A DNA stretch of 64,000 bases from Saprospirales bacterium GYS_P2D (lineage in GTDB: Bacteria > Bacteroidota > Bacteroidia > Chitinophagales > Saprospiraceae): the NCBI GenBank assembly GCA_009833045.1, contig WUUP01000004.1, positions 367,907-431,906 of the forward strand, read 5' to 3'. Every line of letters starts with the position of its first letter. The stretch's first letter is position 1. The notes beneath the pieces are model-generated. The model made no database searches and was not told where the DNA came from. It saw only the letters and a list, made by a program, of their open reading frames with translations. Shown piece by piece: positions 45,934 through 54,323 of this stretch. The translations under genes were made by a program, and so were the position numbers.

Positions 45934-47156
45934 TCGATCCAACTTCTGTAATCTACCTCATCAAACTCATCTTGATACCTGATATCTGTAGATACCTCGC
46001 TACGTTCAAATAAGAATCGATCTATAAAAGCAGAAACTTCTGCATATGATTCTTCTGGTAACAAACAATGTGGATGATCTGATCGGAATGAATAGCCAAA
46101 TCTGTCAGCGATACCAAATGTCTCATAAATCGCCTCTGTAGCTCGACAAGAAATGTATCCTGACTCATCATTCATCCATACGTAGGGAGGATTGCCGAGT
46201 ACCAATAAGGCTCTGGGGGCTATCAAGGCCATCACCTCATGATGATCATAGGGTAGGAGATATACTTTTTCGCCATCAAAATTAGTCTTGAGATCATCCT
46301 TAAACCAATGATAATTTGTGTTACCTATACGTTCGACCTCCTCGTGACCTCGATTTACCACTTTGTCATATGAGTGCCTCCATGAATTAATACCACCACC
46401 GCCAGACTCTTGGACGATGGTCAAGGCTATACGTTCATCCATAGCCCCAGCAAATAAGGCCATTTTACCCCCATAAGAGCATCCAGTGACAGAGATATGC
46501 TTCATATCTACTTGGAGTTCGACAGCTAATATCTCTAAGCCATCAATGATACGACTGACTCCCCAAGACCAAGCACTGTATTGTCCTATAGTCCGCTCAC
46601 CACGGAGATTGGGATAAAGTCTATAAAAGGGGTCATCAGGATTGTAGGTACTATTGGTCACGACCTGATCGTGTTCAAAAGTGACCTGAATGACATTTTC
46701 AAAAAGCTCTGGAGGGAGAGTCCCAGTGGGACGCTTCATTCCGATAATAACAGGATGAGGTCCTGGCCCATCGGGAAAAGAAATATCAGACCTAAGACTC
46801 ATAAGCTGATCATCCACCATGATCGTGATGATGATCTGACTATCGATATAGCTGGCACTAATTTCTTCTGGACGATCGGGTTTGTAGCCGAGTTCATAGT
46901 GTTGTAATTCTTTTAGGATCTCCTGTCGACGACAGGACCAGTCTGCAAAATCAGTAGAACGCCCACTGCCATCGGACCAAGCAAATGGGTCTGGAAGACC
47001 TCTCACTTCAGTCAAATCGGATATGTCAAATAGGTTAACTGGAGCACAAGATTCATTATGATTTTCAATGCTGTAGACTTTAGGGATTTGGGCTTGTATG
47101 ATAGAAATACTACACATTAAAATCGCCCCTGCTAAATGAATTCTAAATCTTGCCAT
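45915..47156 (-). CDS. CE15-type glucuronoyl esterase
   Basis: The ATG at 47156 is chosen over a TTG at 47171 and leads into a signal peptide (AGAILMCSISIIQAQ). The 413-residue enzyme has the CE15 alpha/beta-hydrolase layout: GQYSAWSWGVSRIIDGLE, nucleophile S227 in TGCSYGGKMAL, E250 in VQESGGGG with SWR after it, and a late His (RSDHPHCL). CE15 enzymes cleave the ester between 4-O-methylglucuronate of xylan and lignin alcohols. The usual GCSRxGKxA motif here reads GCSYGGKMA, so the Arg that helps the oxyanion is replaced by Tyr; activity may differ. It fits with the GH30 and GH115 enzymes encoded 25-40 kb away. Confidence 0.8.
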   Translation of the reverse strand: MARFRIHLAGAILMCSISIIQAQIPKVYSIENHNESCAPVNLFDISDLTEVRGLPDPFAWSDGSGRSTDFADWSCRRQEILKELQHYELGYKPDRPEEISASYIDSQIIITIMVDDQLMSLRSDISFPDGPGPHPVIIGMKRPTGTLPPELFENVIQVTFEHDQVVTNSTYNPDDPFYRLYPNLRGERTIGQYSAWSWGVSRIIDGLEILAVELQVDMKHISVTGCSYGGKMALFAGAMDERIALTIVQESGGGGINSWRHSYDKVVNRGHEEVERIGNTNYHWFKDDLKTNFDGEKVYLLPYDHHEVMALIAPRALLVLGNPPYVWMNDESGYISCRATEAIYETFGIADRFGYSFRSDHPHCLLPEESYAEVSAFIDRFLFERSEVSTDIRYQDEFDEVDYRSWIDHWADK

Positions 47157-47395
47157 AGCTTGCTTTTTCAAAAATAGAGTGACTATAGTAACGGCATTAA
47201 TTCTTTTAATAGTAATGTGACTATTGATGATGTATAGAAGATGTGGAAGCTGGGGGACTTAACATATATTAAAAGGGGGCTTCAAATATTCTAAAAAGTC
47301 GCTGCTTTATGACAGTAAATATGTCTTGATTGAGTCAATGTGCCCTCACATCAGGAAGATGTATCAAATCAGAAGTAAGTATGATGGGACGATGC

Positions 47396-48568
47396 TTATA
47401 TCTCTATTTTATTACCATCCGCCAGTATGCGATAGTAGTTATCACCTGCTATAAGTAGGCCTTCTGACTTTCGATAGGGCCAGTAGTTTTGATAGTCTTT
47501 AGGATGTGCTACATCTATGCCTATGACTTTTCCTTGATAAGTTTTGCTCACTTTTGGCTGGAGCGTATGACCTACTATGACGGTTTTAGCATTTAGCGCA
47601 TTGAGACTTTGCTCTACTTGATCTTGAGTCAGATCATCCTTGAAGTAGCCTCGATACCAGCATATCCCAGTACGATTTGAGGTGTATAGCTGCTCAGTGC
47701 CTGCCCCTTTTTTAGGATAGTAGGGCTGGTAGTAATGGTCTTTCACTACCTGGTTGATTTCGTCAAGACTTGCTTGTGTATTAGCTATATCTGGATGTAG
47801 TCCTCCATGGACGAATAGATTTCCATTGATGAGCTCTATAGCATTCTTGCTCGACATCCATCTGCCCAGTACAGTATTAGGTCTATACAGATCACTTTGT
47901 ACTATGCCCAGTATGTTGCTGACAGCCAGATACTTATCTGCTGCAGCTCCATGGTTTCCTTGCATTCTTTTTAATTCATGATTACCGATGATGAAATGCA
48001 CCTGTCCGCCATATTTCTGAGCATCTTGATCCAGTCTATAGATGAGCCATAGCACCTGTGTCTCTGACCAGCCTCTATCTACAAAATCACCTAACAGCAC
48101 CAAATGGCCTGCTCCGAAATTCCAATTAAGCTCCTTATCGATTACCTTATGCTGGATTAAGAAATCTCGTAATGCTTGGTAGCTGCCTTCTATATCGGAT
48201 ATGGCGATGATGGGCTGGTCGTCAGCATAGATCGTCGGAGGTGAATCGATATCAGTAGCTATCCTCACATCAAAGCTCGTAGAATCAATCTGATAATAGC
48301 ATTTGATCGATTCATCGGATGTAATAGGCTGATAATATTCATTTATGTGAAATCCCTCAACTTTGTCACCCTTGATATACTGGATATGGAGTGTACTATC
48401 ATTCTCATAGGAGATATAAGGGCCCTCATTGTCGAGAGTGTACATCAATGGATGATCAGAATAATGAAGAGAGGCACCAATATTTAGACCTATCAATATG
48501 GCGATGCCTAATATAGCGAAAAAGGTAATGGTGATGTGTTTGAGATATCTCATGATCCGTTTTTTCAT
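47396..48568 (-). CDS. Calcineurin-like metallophosphoesterase
   Basis: A 390-residue protein with an N-terminal membrane anchor (about 9-30) and a phosphoprotein-phosphatase-like core. Metal-site motifs are present in order: SDIEGSYQAL (GD/DxH variant, D-I-E in place of D-x-H), LLGDFVDRG, GNHELKRM, and later VIVGHTLQP with a conserved His in LFVHGGLHPD. The GDxVDRG and GNHE pair is typical of the PPP/Shewanella-like phosphatase group. The catalytic side probably faces the periplasm. The substrate may be phosphoprotein or a small phosphoester. Confidence 0.85.
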   Translation of the reverse strand: MKKRIMRYLKHITITFFAILGIAILIGLNIGASLHYSDHPLMYTLDNEGPYISYENDSTLHIQYIKGDKVEGFHINEYYQPITSDESIKCYYQIDSTSFDVRIATDIDSPPTIYADDQPIIAISDIEGSYQALRDFLIQHKVIDKELNWNFGAGHLVLLGDFVDRGWSETQVLWLIYRLDQDAQKYGGQVHFIIGNHELKRMQGNHGAAADKYLAVSNILGIVQSDLYRPNTVLGRWMSSKNAIELINGNLFVHGGLHPDIANTQASLDEINQVVKDHYYQPYYPKKGAGTEQLYTSNRTGICWYRGYFKDDLTQDQVEQSLNALNAKTVIVGHTLQPKVSKTYQGKVIGIDVAHPKDYQNYWPYRKSEGLLIAGDNYYRILADGNKIEI

Positions 48569-48775
48569 AGGTATTGTTTCTTTTCTGGATGGCTAATGTA
48601 GAGTCAGTATTACTCGCTGCCAACCTTCTGGGACAAACGACTTATGATCCGTGATGGACAGCATTATTCTTTGCCTAAAGTGGTTTCATCACACTTTAGT
48701 ATACGTTGATGACGAGTAGTCAGTTGTTCGTCAAGCTTTTTTTGAGATGGCAGTGGATACCTATATTTTGGCAGC

Positions 48776-49591
48776 ATGAATTTGCCGATTAGTCGTAGAA
48801 AATTGAGGGTCTTTGGAGTTGTAGCTATAGGGACGGCATTGATCCCTATTTTGATCACCATGTTTGAGCTGATCACTACAGAGAGGCAGTCCGTAGTCTT
48901 TCTGGAGGGATATCCTACGCCAGTGAGCATCTTGATTTTAGCATATTATCTGGTATTGATCATTGCGGGTATTGCTTGGTTCATATATCAGATGATCTCT
49001 TTTTTCAGACTCAAGACCGAAAAAAAGAAAACAGAGCTCCTGCATCTGAAAAGCCAGGTCAATCCTCACTTCTTTTTTAATACGCTGAATAATATATATG
49101 GGCTAATCGAGACGGATACCGAGAAAGCCAAAAAGTTGATCCTGACTCTCTCTGACATGATGCGCTATAGCATCTATGAGGGGGAGAAAGATACTGTCCT
49201 GATTAGCGCAGAGATCACCTATCTACAGAAATATATCGAACTGCATAAGATGCGATATCATAAGGCTATCAATGTGACTCTCGATGCAGAGATAGTAGTA
49301 GATCACGAGGTGATGCCTTTGCTTTTTATCATCCTACTCGAAAATGCTTTTAAACATGGTATCGAGAATATGAGAAATGGAGCCTACGCCACGATACATG
49401 TCGAATCGAATCAGGATCAAGTGATTTTTACGGTAGTGAATAACTTTGATCCGAGCACATTAAATGAGGTAGACGGCATAGGACTGAAAAATCTGAAAAG
49501 AAGACTCGAGATCGTCTACCCAGATCGACATACACTATCTCTGACTCATTCGGGTGATGTATACAGAGCTTCACTAATATTACAAGTATGA
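48776..49591 (+). CDS. LytS-type sensor histidine kinase
   Basis: A 271-residue histidine kinase with two predicted transmembrane helices (about 14-33 and 52-74). The His_kinase domain has phosphoacceptor H98 (SQVNPHFFFNTLNNIYG), and the HATPase has LLFIILLENAFKHGIE and GIGLKNLKRRLE. The sensor part is short compared with typical four-helix members of ~340 residues; an in-frame stop just upstream shows it is not a missed start. It overlaps the LytTR regulator by ATGA and forms a two-component operon with it. Confidence 0.9.
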   Translation: MNLPISRRKLRVFGVVAIGTALIPILITMFELITTERQSVVFLEGYPTPVSILILAYYLVLIIAGIAWFIYQMISFFRLKTEKKKTELLHLKSQVNPHFFFNTLNNIYGLIETDTEKAKKLILTLSDMMRYSIYEGEKDTVLISAEITYLQKYIELHKMRYHKAINVTLDAEIVVDHEVMPLLFIILLENAFKHGIENMRNGAYATIHVESNQDQVIFTVVNNFDPSTLNEVDGIGLKNLKRRLEIVYPDRHTLSLTHSGDVYRASLILQV

Positions 49592-50289
49592 TCAGATACC
49601 TTATCATCGACGACGAGCATATAGCACACGATGTCATCAAGCGCTACTGCGACATGCTCCCAAATATGGATTTTCAGCGGAGCTGCTATGATGCCTTGGA
49701 GGCAATAGAATACCTCAGTGGTCATTCTGTGGATTTGATCTTTTTAGACCTGAATATGCCTAAAATCAAGGGTTTCGACTTTCTAAAAACCCTGTCTACC
49801 CCTCCTAAGGTGATAGTCACTACTGCCTATCAGGAGCATGCCCTGGAAGGCTATGAGCTCAATGTGGTCGACTACCTGTTGAAGCCCTTCAGTTTTGAGC
49901 GATTTCTCACGGCAATCAACAAAGTAGTCGCAGAACCCAATATATATCATCGCTCTGTCAAAAGTGGCAGGGGAGAGCATGCTGCTAAAAACATCTTCCT
50001 AAAAAGTGATAAAAAGTACGTCCAGATATTCCTCGATGATCTGCAGTATATCGAGGCCTCGGGCAACTATACCAAGCTCATCACGACAGATGATATTATC
50101 GAGATCAGACAAAAAATATCGGACGTCTATAGCTTGCTGAGTGATATGGATCTGATACAGGTGCACAAATCTTTCGCCGTGTCAAAAAAGCATATCAATA
50201 GCATCGAGAGCAATAGAATATACATAGCTGATCAGATCATACCCATTGGTAAAACCTATAAAATGAATGTAACTAAGCTATTGAGGTGA
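49588..50289 (+). CDS. LytTR-family response regulator
   Basis: A 233-residue regulator with a receiver (1-~115; D8-D9, phosphoacceptor D54 in FLDLNMP, T-A-Y and K-P-F) and a LytTR DNA-binding domain (about 135-233; YVQIFLDDLQYIEASGNYTKL, then IQVHKSFAVSKKHI). Its start overlaps the LytS-type kinase stop by 4 bp. The next gene on the same strand is a GPH sugar symporter with a GH43 enzyme, 217 bp on, a possible target. Confidence 0.92.
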   Translation: MIRYLIIDDEHIAHDVIKRYCDMLPNMDFQRSCYDALEAIEYLSGHSVDLIFLDLNMPKIKGFDFLKTLSTPPKVIVTTAYQEHALEGYELNVVDYLLKPFSFERFLTAINKVVAEPNIYHRSVKSGRGEHAAKNIFLKSDKKYVQIFLDDLQYIEASGNYTKLITTDDIIEIRQKISDVYSLLSDMDLIQVHKSFAVSKKHINSIESNRIYIADQIIPIGKTYKMNVTKLLR

Positions 50290-50389
50290 GGGAGGGTGAT
50301 AAATCCTCTTATTGCTTTGAAACCCTGTGGCCTACGTTTTATTGATCTCACACTACACTTCGGAGGCCTACCATCTTACTCGTCTACAG

Positions 50390-50411
50390 CATATGATGTA
50401 CATATGATGTG
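50390..50411 (+). promoter_or_regulatory. Tandem 11-bp repeat upstream of the GPH symporter
   Basis: CATATGATGTA (50390-50400) is followed directly by CATATGATGTG (50401-50411), 10 of 11 bases equal and one helical turn apart, 96 bp before the symporter start. LytTR regulators bind paired direct repeats, and one is encoded just upstream, but the sequence does not clearly match a known LytTR consensus. Confidence 0.3.
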
Positions 50412-50506
50412 AGGCATATTTTGGGGAGCTATGGGATGTGATGCTACTTTCACAGCTTACTGTGGTACTGTCATCGTACCATTAAAATGTAAAGCGACAC
50501 AATATT

Positions 50507-51958
50507 ATGGAGCAAACTCATCAAAAACTATCGGTAGTCGAGAAAGTAGGCTATAGTCTGGGCGACTTGGCGGCAAATCTCGTATTTCAGACGCTGATTA
50601 CTTATCTGGCCTATTTCTACACAGACATCTATGGGCTCTCGACGGAGCATTCGTCAGCGATCATGTTCACCGTAGGGATGATAGCGGCCTTTGGGTTCAA
50701 TCCTGTGATCGGAGCGCTGGCAGATCGGACTAAGTCTCGCTGGGGCAAGTTTAGACCGTGGATTTTATTTACGGCAGTACCACTGGGAGTAGTGGCGATG
50801 TTAGCCTTTACGACTCCTGATTTTTCGTACAAGGGAAAGGTCATATATGCTGTTATTACCTATACGCTTTTGCTCCTCCTCTATGCCGCTAATAATCTCC
50901 CATATGCGGCCCTGAGTGGTGTGATCACAGGTGATATGGGTGAGCGAAATAGTATCTCCTCCTATCGCTTTGTAGCGGTGATGTTTGCACAGTTTTTTGT
51001 GCAGGTATTCATGTATCCGATCATCCTCAAAGCTGGAGGTGGTGACAAGGCTGCTGGTATCGAGACGGTCATGACTTGGCTGGCGATCATAGGTACGATC
51101 ATGTTGCTGATTACTTTTTTTACGACTCGAGAGCGTATCGTACCGACGCAGGAGCAGAGTGGTAGTGTGCGTCAGGATCTCATTGATATATCTCAGAATC
51201 GACCGTGGGTCATCATGCTTGTGCTGACGATATTAGTCTTCGTCACCTTGGCGATGAAGGGAGGCGCTTATCTCTATTATTTTGAAAACTATGTGGACGA
51301 GACTCGCCTCGCAGCGACGATTCAGCCTATCCTCGATGTACTTTCGAGTATAGGGCTCAATGTATTTGATCAGGATACCATATCATCAGGTTTTGGTTTG
51401 TTTAATGCTGGCGGAATCATCTTCATGATGGTCGGGATCGGTCTCTCCAAGCCATTAGCAGATAAATTTGGCAAGCGGGATATATTTGGCTTTTTCTTAT
51501 TCCTTTCGACTTTATTCATTTTAGCCTTTATACTATTCCGACCGCAGTCGGTAGGATTGATGTTTGGATCACAGATATTGCATGGCTTTTTCTACGGAGT
51601 GACGATACCGATACTCTGGGCGATGATCGCTGATGTGGCGGACTACTCAGAGTGGAAAAACAATCGTCGTGCTACTGCGATCATATTCTCAGCCATGATG
51701 GTAGGGCTCAAGGTGGGACTCAGTGTAGGAGGTGCGCTACTGACTGCCATCCTCAATATGTATGACTATGTGCCAAAGGCAGATATGCAGTCCGATACGG
51801 CGATACAGGGTATCAAGATGCTGGTGAGTGTCTATCCGTCGATTCCATTTTTGATAGGAGTAGGATTGCTCTTCTTTTATGAGATTAATAAAGGGATGGA
51901 GGTACAAATCGAGCAGGAACTCAAAGTAAGAAGAGCGCAAGTATCTGCAGATCTATAG
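50507..51958 (+). CDS. GPH-family glycoside:cation symporter
   Basis: A 483-residue inner-membrane MFS transporter with about twelve helices, of the glycoside-pentoside-hexuronide group (MelB, XylP, GusB). Signatures include KVGYSLGDLAANLVFQ at the N-terminus, ADRTKSRWGKFRPWIL in the cytoplasmic loop 2-3 and LWAMIADVADYSEWKNNRRATAI in the second half. It takes up sugars with Na+ or H+. A GH43 enzyme gene lies 59 bp downstream on the same strand, so the likely cargo is a xylo- or arabino-oligosaccharide or -side. Confidence 0.92.
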   Translation: MEQTHQKLSVVEKVGYSLGDLAANLVFQTLITYLAYFYTDIYGLSTEHSSAIMFTVGMIAAFGFNPVIGALADRTKSRWGKFRPWILFTAVPLGVVAMLAFTTPDFSYKGKVIYAVITYTLLLLLYAANNLPYAALSGVITGDMGERNSISSYRFVAVMFAQFFVQVFMYPIILKAGGGDKAAGIETVMTWLAIIGTIMLLITFFTTRERIVPTQEQSGSVRQDLIDISQNRPWVIMLVLTILVFVTLAMKGGAYLYYFENYVDETRLAATIQPILDVLSSIGLNVFDQDTISSGFGLFNAGGIIFMMVGIGLSKPLADKFGKRDIFGFFLFLSTLFILAFILFRPQSVGLMFGSQILHGFFYGVTIPILWAMIADVADYSEWKNNRRATAIIFSAMMVGLKVGLSVGGALLTAILNMYDYVPKADMQSDTAIQGIKMLVSVYPSIPFLIGVGLLFFYEINKGMEVQIEQELKVRRAQVSADL

Positions 51959-52017
51959 CTCTCAGACGATCCCGATTGATAGAAAAATAATAACAGGAGA
52001 TAAAAAAACTAAATACG

Positions 52018-53052
52018 ATGCCAGAAGATTCGATTGATCATATAGACTTTGACGACCTGCGAGACAGGGCGATCTCACAGCCTATTGTCGAGCATATATA
52101 CACCGCCGATCCGTCAGCGCATGTTTTTGATGGGCGGATATACATATATCCATCACATGATGTAGAGTCAGATGTGCCATTTGATGATTTGGGTAGCCAT
52201 TTTGCTATGGAGGACTATCACGTCATCTCGATGGATAGTGTGGATGGTCCTGCGACCGATCATGGAGTAGCACTGCATGTCGATGATGTAGAGTGGGCTG
52301 AGCGCCAAATGTGGGCGCCCGATGCACATGAGAAAGACGGAAAGTACTACCTCTTTTTTCCCGCTAAGGACTATGATGGAATATTCAGGATCGGAGTAGC
52401 GGTGAGCGATAGTCCAGTCGGGCCATTTGTAGCTCAACCAGCAGCGATCAAAGGCAGTTTTTCGATAGATCCGGCGGTATATCGTGATCATGGCGGTGAG
52501 TACTACATGTACTTTGGTGGTATCTGGGGCGGGCAGCTACAGCGATGGAGAGAGGGAGTCTATCGTGCTGATGGAGAGGGCCCATTAGCGCATCTACCTG
52601 CCGATGATGAGCCCGCACTTTGTCCGAAAGTCGCCCGTATGACCGATGATCTTTTAGAGTTCGCTGAAGAACCCAGAGATTTAGTTATCCTTGACGAAGA
52701 GGGGGCACCATTACTGCAAGGAGATAATGATCGTAGATTTTTTGAGGCGGCATGGATGCACTATTATCAAGGCAAATATTATTTCTCTTATTCTACAGGA
52801 GATACGCATTACATCTGCTATGCGATGGGAGATAGTCCATATGGGCCGTTTACCTATGCGGGGCGGATCCTCGAGCCAGTGGTAGGCTGGACGAGTCATC
52901 ACTCGATCTGTGAGGTAGATGGTCGCTGGTATCTCTTCTATCATGATTCTTCGCTGAGTGAGGGTGTGACGCATCTACGATCTATCAAGGTCGCTGAGAT
53001 CACCTATGATGAGGAGGGGCGTATAGAGACTCTACAGCCCTATCGGGAGTAG
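52018..53052 (+). CDS. GH43 glycosidase, cytoplasmic (xylosidase/arabinosidase)
   Basis: A 344-residue five-bladed propeller enzyme of family 43 with no signal peptide, hence cytoplasmic. Predicted catalytic residues: base D31 (YTADPSAHVFDGR), pKa modulator D151 (FSIDPAVYRD) and acid E243 (FFEAAWMHYY). The family acts mainly as beta-xylosidase or alpha-L-arabinofuranosidase; the fine specificity is not visible. It follows the GPH symporter and should trim imported oligosaccharides. Intracellular pairing with a symporter resembles xylo-oligosaccharide use in bacteria without SusCD uptake. Confidence 0.9.
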   Translation: MPEDSIDHIDFDDLRDRAISQPIVEHIYTADPSAHVFDGRIYIYPSHDVESDVPFDDLGSHFAMEDYHVISMDSVDGPATDHGVALHVDDVEWAERQMWAPDAHEKDGKYYLFFPAKDYDGIFRIGVAVSDSPVGPFVAQPAAIKGSFSIDPAVYRDHGGEYYMYFGGIWGGQLQRWREGVYRADGEGPLAHLPADDEPALCPKVARMTDDLLEFAEEPRDLVILDEEGAPLLQGDNDRRFFEAAWMHYYQGKYYFSYSTGDTHYICYAMGDSPYGPFTYAGRILEPVVGWTSHHSICEVDGRWYLFYHDSSLSEGVTHLRSIKVAEITYDEEGRIETLQPYRE

Positions 53053-53096
53053 GGTTTTGATAGTTTTTAAATATTCTATATCTTCCTTTCCGTCCA

Positions 53097-54008
53097 ATGG
53101 ATCAAGGTATGAGATTAATGGTTTTCATTTTTGTTCTGATTTCATATTCATCTATCAATGCCCAAATTGATAGCGGATATGTAGATATTTCAAGTGGTAA
53201 GCTGTTTTATCGAGTTTGGGGCGAGGGCGATCCCTTAATAGTCTTTACTGGAGGTATTGATCTCAGTAGTAAAGGATTTGAGATATATGCTGATCGCTTA
53301 TCTGATATTAGAAAGGTTATTCTATTTGATCGAAGAGGATCAGGGAGGTCAATCGTTAATAGAAATGCTCCCATTACATTAGACGCAATGGTGAGAGATG
53401 TAGAGGCTCTCAGAAAACAACTGTCCATAAATCGCTGGGATGTCATAGCAGAAGGGTTTGGAGCTACTTTGGCATTACATTATATTCACAGGTATGCTGA
53501 TCATGTAGGTCAGATAGTACTTAGTTCAGCCTATGGGCCAGGGGCAAAATCTTCCACCCAGAAGTTTAAAGAACCCAATCCTGAAGATCTGACAGAAAAT
53601 GAATCTTTGATAGCATTATTACTCCAAGAAGAGCTTGATAGTGAATCTCCATCGGCGGATCAAATTACAAAATACCGCAAAGCGCTTCGGACTCGATTTT
53701 TAGTCTCAAAATCCGAAGTGAGACATCAAGTGTATGATTGGTATCTCAATGAAGTAAAGATCGGTCGCTCTCCAGCCATTTTTCCTCGCAAGCTCCATCG
53801 ATTAAAGAAGATAGATCATGAAGTGTTGATATTGCACGGTTTGGGTGATTTTATTGGACTCAAGCACCCTCAGCATAACCAAGATATCTTCAAAAATTCT
53901 AAGCTGGTTATTATTGAGGATGCTGGTCATCTTTTGTTTTTTGACTCTCCAGATCGATACTTTACAGAGATTCGAGGCTTCCTGAACGCAATTGATACTG
54001 GACTTTAA
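53097..54008 (+). CDS. Alpha/beta hydrolase-fold protein lacking the nucleophile Ser
   Basis: A 303-residue exported protein (signal peptide ending SSINAQ; the in-frame Met at residue 5 is an alternative start). The fold is recognised from LFDRRGSGRS (about 77-85), the elbow region and a late AGHLLFFD with the triad His; HGLGDF supplies the acid. The elbow that should read GxSxG is A118-E-G120-F-G122, so Gly stands where the nucleophilic Ser is expected. The protein may therefore be a non-catalytic binder, or use another residue. Its 3' end overlaps by 4 bp the remnant of a thioredoxin-reductase-like gene on the opposite strand. Confidence 0.75.
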   Translation: MDQGMRLMVFIFVLISYSSINAQIDSGYVDISSGKLFYRVWGEGDPLIVFTGGIDLSSKGFEIYADRLSDIRKVILFDRRGSGRSIVNRNAPITLDAMVRDVEALRKQLSINRWDVIAEGFGATLALHYIHRYADHVGQIVLSSAYGPGAKSSTQKFKEPNPEDLTENESLIALLLQEELDSESPSADQITKYRKALRTRFLVSKSEVRHQVYDWYLNEVKIGRSPAIFPRKLHRLKKIDHEVLILHGLGDFIGLKHPQHNQDIFKNSKLVIIEDAGHLLFFDSPDRYFTEIRGFLNAIDTGL

Positions 54009-54199
54009 AACGCCGCTGCTGATAGCTCATGGTTAACCACTGCACCAGCAAAGCTCCCTGTGTAGGCGGCATCCGATACGGATCGTAGAGGGGAACTACT
54101 ATCTCCACAGGCATAGACGCCCTCTACTGTCGTGCGCTGGTACATATATACCTGTATATGTCCTGATTCGGTCATCTCGCAGCCCAGAGCTGTAGGGTA
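54005..54199 (-). pseudogene. C-terminal remnant of an FAD-dependent (thioredoxin reductase-like) oxidoreductase
   Basis: Reading leftward on the minus strand, about 60 codons up to the TAA at 54005 encode LGCEMTESGHIQV, TTVEGVYACGDSSS and SDAAYTGSFAGAVVNHEL. This is the characteristic end of NAD(P)/FAD thioredoxin-reductase-family proteins (second FAD contact GVYACGD). The frame stays open only to about 54253, homology stops near 54199, and nothing of the FAD- or NAD-binding domains (usual length ~300 residues) precedes it; the oligopeptidase gene begins on the other strand instead. It is therefore a truncated remnant. Confidence 0.8.
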
Positions 54200-54323
54200 T
54201 ATCCGAGTGCTGTAATTTATCCTTATCGATCGATATTCATGATTTGTCGATTTTTATCTATCAAAGCACAAATCCATGATGTCTTTGATTACCTTGTCAG
54301 ATTACTTGGAGATTTATACTAAT

